Made by a program: the position numbers and the translations under genes. Below are positions 1 through 6,517 of a DNA stretch of 20,563 nt, one piece after another. The notes under the pieces were generated by a model that was given only the letters and a program-made list of their open reading frames with translations, did not search any database and was not told the origin of the DNA. How positions within the stretch are numbered: position 1 is the first letter of the stretch; each line of letters begins with the position of its first letter. The stretch comes from Aquificaceae bacterium. Its GTDB lineage: Bacteria; Aquificota; Aquificia; Aquificales; Aquificaceae. The stretch covers positions 1 through 20,563 of the forward strand of contig JALSHX010000124.1 of the NCBI GenBank assembly GCA_026982025.1, given 5' to 3'.

Positions 1-1
1 C

Positions 2-463
2 TTTGACAGGATAATTGAGGAGGTGTTAAAGGGCAGTGTTGACGCGGGTCTTGTGATACACGAGGGACAGCTCACCTATTCAGACCGGGGACTCGTGAAG
101 ATTCTTGACCTCGGAGAGTGGTGGAAGGAAAAGTATAACCTACCCCTTCCGCTGGGCTGTAACATAGTGAGAAGAGACCTCGGAGAGGAGACCATAAGGA
201 AGATAGAGAGGCTCATGAGAAAGAGCATAGAGTTCTCTCTGAGAGAAAGGGAAAAGGCACTCTCTTACGCCATAGACTATGCAAGAGACCTTCAGGAAGA
301 CAGGGACAGGACGGACAAATTCGTGGGCATGTATGTAAATCATAGAACCGTTGATTACGGAGAGGATGGCAGAGAAGCGGTCAGGCTACTTTTAAGACTG
401 GGAAGAGAGAGGGGAATAATAAAGACAGAGCTACCCGAGGTGGTCTTTTCAGACGAAACATGA
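2..463 (+). CDS. mqnD: MqnD, 1,4-dihydroxy-6-naphthoate synthase (C-terminal part, 5' end outside window)
   Basis: The reading frame is open from the window edge (FDRIIEEVLKGSVDAG...) to TGA at 461-463, giving 153 visible residues, so this is the C-terminal half or more of a protein usually about 270-290 aa long. MqnD converts cyclic dehypoxanthine futalosine to 1,4-dihydroxy-6-naphthoate in the futalosine route to menaquinone. Family evidence is the stretch VDAGLVIHEGQLTY, with the His that is catalytic in characterised MqnD, followed by DLGEWW and LPLPLGCNIVRRDL, which distinguish MqnD from its relative MqnA. The fold is a periplasmic-binding-protein-like domain working in the cytoplasm. 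A GTG at 23 is an internal codon, not the start, because homologous sequence continues upstream. Only 19 bp separate it from the restriction gene. Base composition is typical of the chromosome here, unlike the next two genes. Confidence 0.88.
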   Translation, partial: FDRIIEEVLKGSVDAGLVIHEGQLTYSDRGLVKILDLGEWWKEKYNLPLPLGCNIVRRDLGEETIRKIERLMRKSIEFSLREREKALSYAIDYARDLQEDRDRTDKFVGMYVNHRTVDYGEDGREAVRLLLRLGRERGIIKTELPEVVFSDET

Positions 464-482
464 GCTGTGCAATACTGTTTTA

Positions 483-1571
483 ATGGAGCTGCTCGGGGTA
501 ATAGAAAATCTTCAATACAGAAAGGTAATAGAAACTCCCCTCAAAGAGTTCATCTTTCCAAATTTCTCGGATATTGACATTAACTCTTTGCCCCCAGCCT
601 GTGTGGTTAGACACAAAGATGTGTCCTTTGCCCTGTGCTGGTGGCGTTCTCCCAAAAGGTCAAGGAGTTACCCTTATGCCAGAGTTTACGATACCCTATT
701 CAAGGGAACGACAAAATCGGTTGCTGTTATACCTCTGGTGAAAGATGAGGGTATAGGTGGAGATAGAGACTACCTGCAGTGGGATACGGTATCACTAATG
801 AGCCTTCTGAACGTGTATGTAATACCCGCCTATTACTGTAAAGCCCGCAGGAAAAGTAACAGAAAGATAGAAGACCAGAAGTTTGACACCGACCACGTTA
901 GGAGAAAGTTAGAAGAGCTTAGAAATTATCAAGCGTCCGCACTCCACTGGAACATAAAGGAATTATCTAAAGAGAACCTCTCAAATCTCATAGATAGAGT
1001 TTTAGAGTGCTACAAGAAGATAGCCATTCAGACAGGGGTAGAGTTACACTCAGAAACGGGGCTTCTAAAGTTCAAGGCAAAGATAGAAGAAGGTATTCAA
1101 GAGTTCATAAGCTTTTCAAGGGATAAGGCTAAAGATGCTCAAAGAAGGGAAAGGACAACAATTCAACCAAAGGAGCAGATAATCCTGGGGATGAAAGCAA
1201 GTATAACCATTAAGAACTACTTAGGAGGACTCTACTTCCTTACTGTAGATGGGGTTGAATGGGATAAGGACATCATTTATCTCATTGAGAGCAAACACTC
1301 AAGTAAATCTATAGTCCCAAAGGAAGGAGACATAAAGGACGGACTCATAAAGATGATACTCCTTACAAACATAAGCAGGCTATACCTAAATGGAAAACAG
1401 GTGAAGTTTAAGCCTGTGCTGAAGCTAACCTCCGACAGATTGTCTAAAAATCAGGCTAACGTAAATAGTCTCCTGCCTAAGTTGAGAAAAAGAGCAAGGA
1501 ACTTCTTTGAAAAGCTGATTGAGGAGGCAAGGCTGAACAACTTTGATATAAGGCTGGAGGGCAGTTTATGA
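483..1571 (+). CDS. Putative type II restriction endonuclease, PD-(D/E)XK type
   Basis: I do not recognise a named family with certainty. The 362-residue protein is followed with a 4-nt overlap by a D12-class adenine methylase, which is the usual layout of a type II restriction-modification pair. Residues 256-271 fit a PD-(D/E)XK nuclease core: acidic D256, D261 and D263 precede a beta-strand-like IIYLIESK, with E269-S270-K271 as the (D/E)XK element. A second block at residues 79-119 (AVIPLVKDEG, GDRDYLQWDT, VYVIPAYYCKA) looks highly constrained and may form part of the fold or DNA contact. There are no signal peptide or membrane segments. The gene is A+T-richer than its neighbours, uses AGA and AAA heavily, and lacks a clear Shine-Dalgarno before ATG 483, which suggests horizontal transfer. 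The function is inferred from partner and motif. The recognition sequence cannot be read from the sequence. Confidence 0.68.
   Translation: MELLGVIENLQYRKVIETPLKEFIFPNFSDIDINSLPPACVVRHKDVSFALCWWRSPKRSRSYPYARVYDTLFKGTTKSVAVIPLVKDEGIGGDRDYLQWDTVSLMSLLNVYVIPAYYCKARRKSNRKIEDQKFDTDHVRRKLEELRNYQASALHWNIKELSKENLSNLIDRVLECYKKIAIQTGVELHSETGLLKFKAKIEEGIQEFISFSRDKAKDAQRRERTTIQPKEQIILGMKASITIKNYLGGLYFLTVDGVEWDKDIIYLIESKHSSKSIVPKEGDIKDGLIKMILLTNISRLYLNGKQVKFKPVLKLTSDRLSKNQANVNSLLPKLRKRARNFFEKLIEEARLNNFDIRLEGSL
1555..1567 (+). promoter_or_regulatory. Strong ribosome binding site for the methylase
   Basis: GGAGG at 1556-1560 lies seven bases before ATG 1568, inside the last codons of the endonuclease gene. 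It fixes the methylase start. The upstream endonuclease has no comparable site before its own ATG 483. If this holds in the cell, the methylase would be translated more efficiently than the nuclease, a sensible bias for host protection (inference). Confidence 0.7.
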
Positions 1572-2434
1572 TAAAGAGTCCTCTGAGGTATCCGGGAGGT
1601 AAATCTAAAGCTCTGAGCTTCATATCTAAGTTTTTCCCCACAGATTTTAAGGAGCTAAGGGAACCTATGATGGGAGGCGCCTCCGTAACCTTCTACTGGG
1701 TTCAAAAAAAGCCTAATGCCACGTTCAAAGCGGGAGACATAAATTATGACCTTTACTGCTTATGGAAGGAGCTAAAACACAATAAAGACAAACTCATAAA
1801 AGAGATCAAAGCTATAAAGGCATCATGCCAAGAGGGACGCAAACTATTTGAGGATATAGTCTCAAGGAGAAACACAGACCTAAGCGATTTTCAAAGGGCG
1901 GTAGATTTTTTTATCCTGAACAGGATTACCTTTTCCGGAACTGTTGATTGCGGGGGTTATTCAGAACAGGCCTTTAGAAAAAGGTTTACATGGAGTTCCA
2001 TAGAAAGGTTAGAGAGAGCCTACGAGGTTATCAAAAAAGTAGAACTTTTTTATGGAGATTATCAGGAGCTTATGGATATGGAAGGAGAGGATGTGCTCAT
2101 ATTTTTAGACCCTCCTTACTACTCCGCTAAGAAGTCAAAGTTATACGGTAAGAAGGGTAGCCTGCATTTAGAGTTTGACCACCTCAGGCTCTTTGATGCC
2201 GTTCAGCGCTGCAAACACAGGGTTTTGATAACCTATGACAACTCTGAGTATATAAGAGAGCTATACAAGGATTTCTACATCGTAGAGTGGAAGCTCAATT
2301 ATGGCATGACCAATTACGGAAATAAGAGCGTTAGAAAGGGAGAAGAACTATTGATAGCTAACTTTCCCATAAAAGAAAAACTGGAAAGATTAACGGGAAC
2401 CCTTTTCCAAAAGGTGGTAAGCTACAGAGCCTAA
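1568..2434 (+). CDS. Dam-family (D12 class) adenine-N6 DNA methyltransferase
   Basis: This 288-aa enzyme transfers a methyl group from S-adenosylmethionine to the N6 of adenine within a specific DNA site. The D12-class motifs appear in order: SPLRYPGGKSKAL (residues 4-16), EPMMGG (32-37, the SAM-binding FxGxG equivalent, degenerate), GDINYDLYCLWKELK (56-70), NRITFSGT (118-125), FLDPPYY (179-185, with the catalytic DPPY), ITYDNSEYIRELY (221-233) and EELLIANF (259-266). Length matches Dam/M.EcoRV-type enzymes. The start overlaps the endonuclease stop as ATGA and has a strong ribosome binding site. Its stop overlaps the stop of mrdA on the other strand by 4 nt (CTAA, read as TAG on the minus strand). 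Paired with the preceding putative nuclease it most likely protects host DNA. Specificity is unknown: class members recognise GATC, GATATC and other sites. Confidence 0.92.
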   Translation: MIKSPLRYPGGKSKALSFISKFFPTDFKELREPMMGGASVTFYWVQKKPNATFKAGDINYDLYCLWKELKHNKDKLIKEIKAIKASCQEGRKLFEDIVSRRNTDLSDFQRAVDFFILNRITFSGTVDCGGYSEQAFRKRFTWSSIERLERAYEVIKKVELFYGDYQELMDMEGEDVLIFLDPPYYSAKKSKLYGKKGSLHLEFDHLRLFDAVQRCKHRVLITYDNSEYIRELYKDFYIVEWKLNYGMTNYGNKSVRKGEELLIANFPIKEKLERLTGTLFQKVVSYRA

Positions 2435-4200
2435 AGCTCTCTATTCAGACCCTCTATGTATAGCCTCTCCATTATCTTCCTCGCTATCGGTGCTGCGACC
2501 TTACCCCCTGACTCACCGTGCTCCACGAGGACACCTATCACGAAGAGGGGATCCCGGTAGGGGGCAAAACCTATGAACCACGCGTGGTCCCTGAGCTTCC
2601 AGGGTACCTTTTTCCTTTTGATGCCTCTCCTGATGTAGGCGACCTGAGCCGTTCCGGTTTTTCCCGCCATGTCAACTATCCTTGAGAAGGCTCTTGCTCC
2701 CGTCCCCCTCTTTACCGCTTCCCTGAGACCTCTCCTTATCAGGGCAAAGTATTCCTGCTTTCCCTTTATTACCTTCCAGACCTTTCTCCTGTTTTTCCAG
2801 ATCACCTCACCAGAAGCGTCCCTTATCTCTCTGACAAGAGTCGGTCTGTATATTACACCGTTGTTGATGATTCCCATCATCATAAGTGTTTGCTCCATCA
2901 GAGTTGATAGCATGAAGCCCTGACCTATGCTGAGGTTAACCGTATCCCCGTCGTACCACGGCTGTCCGAACCTCCTTCTCTTCCACTCGGGAGAAGGCAG
3001 AAAGCCTCTTCTTACAGGTATTTCCAGCGGTATCTGCTCTCCGTATCCGAATTTTCTCGCATACCTCATTATCGTGGATGGACCCATTTCGTAGCCGAAG
3101 TTGTAGTAGTAGATGTCGCAGGAGTCTCTGAGAGCTTCAATAATGTTGACGGGACCGTGTCCCTGAACATTCCAGCAGTAAAACCTTCTGTTTCCGAGGA
3201 AAAAACTTCCGGTGCACAGGACCTTCTCCCAGGGAGATGCTGTTCTCGTTTCCATGATGGCGTATGATATGGGAACCTTCAGCACCGATGCGGGGGGATA
3301 TCTCCCCCGCGTTGCTCGGTTAAACATGGGTTTTAGCTTGTTCTTGCTAATTTTTTGCCAACGGGAATACACCATGTTGGGATTAAACCTCGGAAAGCTT
3401 GCAAGTGCAAGGATTTCACCCGTTTTTGCATTAATAAGTACAACCGCTCCCGCAACCTGACCGGATTCTATAAAAACATCTTCAACGATCTCCTGAACTC
3501 TAAGGTCAATAGTGAGGACCACCGAATTTCCTTTAACGGGCTCCTGCCTTCTTACAGTTTTAAGAACCTTACCGAGAGCATTTACCATAACCTCTTCCCT
3601 TCCGAGCTTCCCCAGAAGCTCTTTATCCAGACTCCTCTCAATGCCGAGCTTCCCAACAAAGCTGTTGGTAGAGATCCTTTTCCCGTATCTTTTGAGGTCC
3701 CTGCGGGTGGGGTAGCCCACATAACCGAGAATATGACAGAGTCTCTCATCGTGGGGATAAATCCTTTTGGGGACAGCTTCCACGAAGACGCCGGGCAGTC
3801 TGAAGCTGTTGGAGTAGAAGCTTGCAAGATCGTCCTCTGAGAGATCTTCCTTCAATCTGACTGGCTCAGGTCCTTGGGGATTTTCTTTTAGAACCTTATC
3901 AAGCTCAATGTCAAAGACCTTTTTGAGATTTTTCTTTAATCTATCAAGTTCTTTTCGGTCCAGCCTGTGCAGGTCAAGACTTAGAACGTATCTTGGTCTG
4001 TCAAAGGCAAGCTTTTCACCTTTCCTGTCGTATATATCTCCCCGCGGGGGGTAAAGGATCCTCGTCCTGAGGTAGTTTCTTTTGGATAGTTCCCTGTACT
4101 TTTTACCTCTTAGGATCTGAACCTGAATTAGTCTTGCAAGGATGACGGCGAAAACTATGATTAGAGCTCCTGCAAGAACCAGAAATCGCCTTCTGCTCAT
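2431..4200 (-). CDS. mrdA: Penicillin-binding protein 2, peptidoglycan D,D-transpeptidase
   Basis: PBP2 cross-links peptidoglycan during cell elongation, working with MreBCD and RodA. The 589-residue protein has an N-terminal cytoplasmic basic stretch and one membrane anchor (about residues 6-26), then a pedestal domain starting at RGDIYDRKGEKLA (53-65), then the transpeptidase domain. The three active-site motifs are present: S305-V-L-K308 (SxxK, acyl-enzyme serine), S360-C-D362 (SxD, the PBP2 form of SxN) and K514-T-G516 (KTG). The start ATG overlaps the mreD stop as ATGA, so it is the last gene of mreB-mreC-mreD-mrdA. No rodA follows: the next gene is the convergent methylase, whose stop overlaps this one by 4 nt. 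No terminator hairpin fits between them. Confidence 0.96.
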   Translation of the reverse strand: MSRRRFLVLAGALIIVFAVILARLIQVQILRGKKYRELSKRNYLRTRILYPPRGDIYDRKGEKLAFDRPRYVLSLDLHRLDRKELDRLKKNLKKVFDIELDKVLKENPQGPEPVRLKEDLSEDDLASFYSNSFRLPGVFVEAVPKRIYPHDERLCHILGYVGYPTRRDLKRYGKRISTNSFVGKLGIERSLDKELLGKLGREEVMVNALGKVLKTVRRQEPVKGNSVVLTIDLRVQEIVEDVFIESGQVAGAVVLINAKTGEILALASFPRFNPNMVYSRWQKISKNKLKPMFNRATRGRYPPASVLKVPISYAIMETRTASPWEKVLCTGSFFLGNRRFYCWNVQGHGPVNIIEALRDSCDIYYYNFGYEMGPSTIMRYARKFGYGEQIPLEIPVRRGFLPSPEWKRRRFGQPWYDGDTVNLSIGQGFMLSTLMEQTLMMMGIINNGVIYRPTLVREIRDASGEVIWKNRRKVWKVIKGKQEYFALIRRGLREAVKRGTGARAFSRIVDMAGKTGTAQVAYIRRGIKRKKVPWKLRDHAWFIGFAPYRDPLFVIGVLVEHGESGGKVAAPIARKIMERLYIEGLNREL

Positions 4201-4646
4201 TCTTTCTTTCTAAGATAAAGGAAGTATATGACTGAAAAAACGAGGATTTCAATAAGCCAGAAGTAAAAGAGTTTAAAGAGCGAAATGTCAAAGGAGTATT
4301 TAAACCTCATCATTATCAATCCGAGAATTTTTTTAGCAAGAGCTGAGGCTCCTGCGCTGAGAATAAAGGCTAACCAGGTTTTAAACAAAAACCTCTCAAC
4401 CATAAGAATAAAGAGGTATGTTGACAGGGTTTCAAGGGCTATCCCGTGGCCGAGGGAGTCGGTCATTATGTCAAGCAGGAACCCACCAAACAGCGCCCAA
4501 AGTATCGTATCCTTTCCCATCAGGTAAGCCCTTGCAAGAAGAGTCACCAGAAGGAGGTCCGGTGCCATGAAACCGGGACGAAATACCGCCTGCATCAGGG
4601 AAGTTTGAACAAAGACAACGGCAAGAATTAAAAGAAAATACTTCAA
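4197..4646 (-). CDS. mreD: MreD, rod-shape-determining membrane protein
   Basis: A small (149 aa), very hydrophobic inner-membrane protein with about five membrane segments (roughly 3-20, 28-45, 48-66, 75-112 broken, 122-145). Conserved MreD features are APDLLLV (28-34) and the FGGFLLDIMTDSLGHG segment (53-68). MreD links the MreB filaments and MreC to the elongation machinery and is essential for rod shape in most bacteria that have it. It starts with TTG in a TTGA overlap with the mreC stop and ends in an ATGA overlap with mrdA, so translation is probably coupled along the cluster. Identification rests on hydropathy, motif and position, since MreD sequences diverge quickly. Confidence 0.9.
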   Translation of the reverse strand: MKYFLLILAVVFVQTSLMQAVFRPGFMAPDLLLVTLLARAYLMGKDTILWALFGGFLLDIMTDSLGHGIALETLSTYLFILMVERFLFKTWLAFILSAGASALAKKILGLIMMRFKYSFDISLFKLFYFWLIEILVFSVIYFLYLRKKE

Positions 4647-5446
4647 CTTCCCCTCCTGATTACGAAAACATACTCCAGCCTTCTCGGGTCTGTGGCGGGT
4701 TTGACTACGACCTCTTTAAAGAAGGGATCCTTACCCCTTTTTACCTCCTTTATAATTCCTATTAAAAAGGGAGGAATCCTCCTTTCGGGATCAAGGAAAA
4801 AAACCTCCTCACCCGGTAAAATTTTGTCGTCAACGTTGACATGGAGTAACCTCCCGAGGGGATATCCTCCTGTGAATATGTAATTCTTGAACTTTCCCCT
4901 AACATAAGCTGAAGAGGAAAAATTCTGATTGAAGGGTGTAATAACCCTGCTTGTTGATCCGTAAACCGTGTCAACGATCCCAACGACGTGGTCTTGCGAG
5001 ACGACTGCGTCTCCCTCCCTGAAGCCTTTGTCTTTGCCCCCTTCTATGATGATGAACTGGTCAAGACCGGAGGGATCGAAAAAAACTATTCTCGTCAGAG
5101 AGTATTTAATTCTCGGAGGGACAGGAGATATGCCCACCGATTCCTGAATTTTTAAAAGCTCTCGGGTGCATGACTTTAACTCCTTTTCCACCAGAAGGAG
5201 CGAGTTTACCTTTTGCCTGAGCTCAACATTTTCCTCCCTCACATCTTTGAGCTGGAAGTATATTTCCACCGTTCTCTCGGTCGTTGTGATCACCTTTTCC
5301 TTTAGGTTTAAAACGGGTGATGTGACTGTGTTGATTACCTTAATGACTTCCTTAACAAAGGATAATCTTGAGACCTCCGTGAAGAACAGCACAATACCGA
5401 GGACGACGGCGAGCAGAGCTGTTAGGTGGAACCTCCTGTCGGTCAT
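4643..5446 (-). CDS. mreC: MreC, rod-shape-determining protein
   Basis: A bitopic inner-membrane protein of 267 aa: a short cytoplasmic N-terminus, one membrane span (about 7-26), a coiled-coil stretch (about 60-102, rich in E/K/L: VREENVELRQKVNSLL) and two periplasmic beta-barrel domains from about 112. The barrel region carries the typical phrases VVGIVDTVYGSTSRVI, FTGGYPLGRLLHV and FLDPERRIPPFLIGIIKEV. MreC forms periplasmic assemblies that activate PBP2, here encoded two genes downstream. ATG 5446 overlaps the mreB stop by four bases (ATGA). Length and domain order are normal for the family. Confidence 0.95.
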   Translation of the reverse strand: MTDRRFHLTALLAVVLGIVLFFTEVSRLSFVKEVIKVINTVTSPVLNLKEKVITTTERTVEIYFQLKDVREENVELRQKVNSLLLVEKELKSCTRELLKIQESVGISPVPPRIKYSLTRIVFFDPSGLDQFIIIEGGKDKGFREGDAVVSQDHVVGIVDTVYGSTSRVITPFNQNFSSSAYVRGKFKNYIFTGGYPLGRLLHVNVDDKILPGEEVFFLDPERRIPPFLIGIIKEVKRGKDPFFKEVVVKPATDPRRLEYVFVIRRGS

Positions 5447-6468
5447 TCCATTGATATTCGTTTGATAAGGTCTATGTTGTCCAGCACCCTGCCGACCCCC
5501 CTTGCAACGGCAATGAGCGGGTCCTCGCAGTAAAAGGCTTTGATCCCCGTCTCAACCTGAATTCTCTTGTCCATGTTTTTGAGGAGTGCTCCACCGCCTG
5601 CGAGGATTATTCCCCTGTCCGCTATGTCGGCGGCAAGCTCCGGGGGAGTTCTTTCAAGGGTTACCCTTATTGCGTTTATGATGGAATTTATAGTGTCCTC
5701 AAGGGCTTCCGTAATGTTGTGGTTTGTTATCTCAATGGTTTTGGGAAGACCCGTCATGTCCCTTCCCCTTATGTCCATGGTTCTCTCCTCTTCTTCAATA
5801 ATGGCACTGCCAAGCTCAATCTTTATCTTTTCCGCGGTCTGCTCCCCTATGAGAATGTGAAACTGACGCTTGATGTACTGGATTATTGCCTCGTTCATTT
5901 CGTCTCCCGCGATCCTCAGAGAATTTGATACAACGATTCCCGCCATGGAGATAACGGCGATTTCGGTCGTTCCGCCTCCTATGTCAACGACCATGTTTCC
6001 GATAGGGTCGTCAACGGGCAGGTCCGCCCCGATAGCCGCCGCCATCGGCTCCGCGATGAGATATACCTCCCTTGCACCCGCACTCTTTGCAGCGTCTATA
6101 ACCGCCCTCTTCTCAACGGGAGTAATTCCCGTGGGAACTCCTATCACCACCGTAGGTTTTGGTTTAAAAAGGGTATTACCAAGAGCCCTCTTTATAAAGT
6201 AGGAAAGCATTATCTGAGTAACTTCAAAGTCTGTTATGACCCCGTCCCTGAGGGGTCTAATTGCCTGAATGTTTTCGGGGGTTTTCCCCACCATTTCCTT
6301 CGCCTCTTTTCCCACAGCAAGAACCTTCCTTGACTTAACATCAATGGCAACTATTGAGGGTTCGTACATGACGATTCCGTTTCCCTGCATGTAAACTGCG
6401 GTATTTGCGGTGCCGAGGTCAATACCGACATTGTTTGAGAAAAAGCCAAGAAGCCTGTCCAGTAGCAT
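5443..6468 (-). CDS. mreB: MreB, actin-like cell-shape protein
   Basis: MreB forms ATP-dependent filaments under the cytoplasmic membrane that direct elongation-specific wall synthesis. The 341-aa sequence carries the actin-fold nucleotide motifs: phosphate 1 GIDLGTANT (15-23), phosphate 2 VVDIGGGTTE (160-169) and adenosine ILAGGGALL (288-296). Other signatures are YEPSIVA (35-41), RPLRDGVITDFEV (71-83) and AEPMAAAIGADLPV (139-152). Length matches the family (about 335-350). The start is well defined by the only textbook Shine-Dalgarno of this cluster. It heads the four-gene minus-strand operon. Its promoter must lie in the 35-bp space shared with divergent spoT or inside the spoT 5' end. Confidence 0.98.
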   Translation of the reverse strand: MLLDRLLGFFSNNVGIDLGTANTAVYMQGNGIVMYEPSIVAIDVKSRKVLAVGKEAKEMVGKTPENIQAIRPLRDGVITDFEVTQIMLSYFIKRALGNTLFKPKPTVVIGVPTGITPVEKRAVIDAAKSAGAREVYLIAEPMAAAIGADLPVDDPIGNMVVDIGGGTTEIAVISMAGIVVSNSLRIAGDEMNEAIIQYIKRQFHILIGEQTAEKIKIELGSAIIEEEERTMDIRGRDMTGLPKTIEITNHNITEALEDTINSIINAIRVTLERTPPELAADIADRGIILAGGGALLKNMDKRIQVETGIKAFYCEDPLIAVARGVGRVLDNIDLIKRISME

Positions 6469-6472
6469 CTTA

Positions 6473-6480
6473 CCTCCCCT
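6473..6480 (-). promoter_or_regulatory. Ribosome binding site of mreB
   Basis: Read on the minus strand, AGGGGAGG lies four bases upstream of ATG 6468. It is strongly complementary to the 16S rRNA 3' end and confirms the mreB start. The downstream genes of the operon instead begin in 4-nt stop/start overlaps. Confidence 0.8.
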
Positions 6481-6488
6481 TCATGGCG

Positions 6489-6517
6489 ATTATATTTATT
6501 CTAATGGCTATTAAAGA
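6489..6517 (-). promoter_or_regulatory. Candidate mreBCD-mrdA promoter
   Basis: On the minus strand TATAAT (6494-6489) is a perfect -10 hexamer about 20 bases before mreB ATG 6468. Transcription would begin near 6482, leaving room for the ribosome binding site. At the standard 17-bp spacing lies TCTTTA (6517-6512), a poor match to TTGACA but identical in sequence and spacing to the element before the transglycosylase gene at 12179. The -35 part overlaps the first codons of divergent spoT. Prediction only. Confidence 0.5.
6491..6496 (+). promoter_or_regulatory. Possible -10 element for spoT (leaderless transcript)
   Basis: TATATT on the plus strand lies seven bases before ATG 6504. A start site at the usual distance would fall on or next to the ATG and give a leaderless mRNA, which agrees with the absence of any Shine-Dalgarno before 6504 or 6483. 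There is no convincing -35, and the element overlaps the mreB -10 on the other strand. A promoter inside mreB is the alternative. Confidence 0.3.

Noticed and set aside
464..482. Mobile-element boundary or attachment site beside the R-M pair
   Set aside because: I found no matching direct repeats, transposase or tRNA at either end of the module (464-482 and 2431-2434).
2401..2414. Inverted repeat CCTTTTCCAAAAGG near the end of the methylase as a terminator
   Set aside because: The loop is only two bases and no T-run follows on either strand.
3355..3840. 161-codon plus-strand open frame inside mrdA
   Set aside because: It is antisense to a clear PBP2 pedestal/transpeptidase region, and its composition and sequence look random.
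6405..6503. Longer N-terminus for spoT
   Set aside because: These 33 codons are antisense to the MreB N-terminus and do not resemble Rel/SpoT proteins, which begin close to the ATG at 6504.
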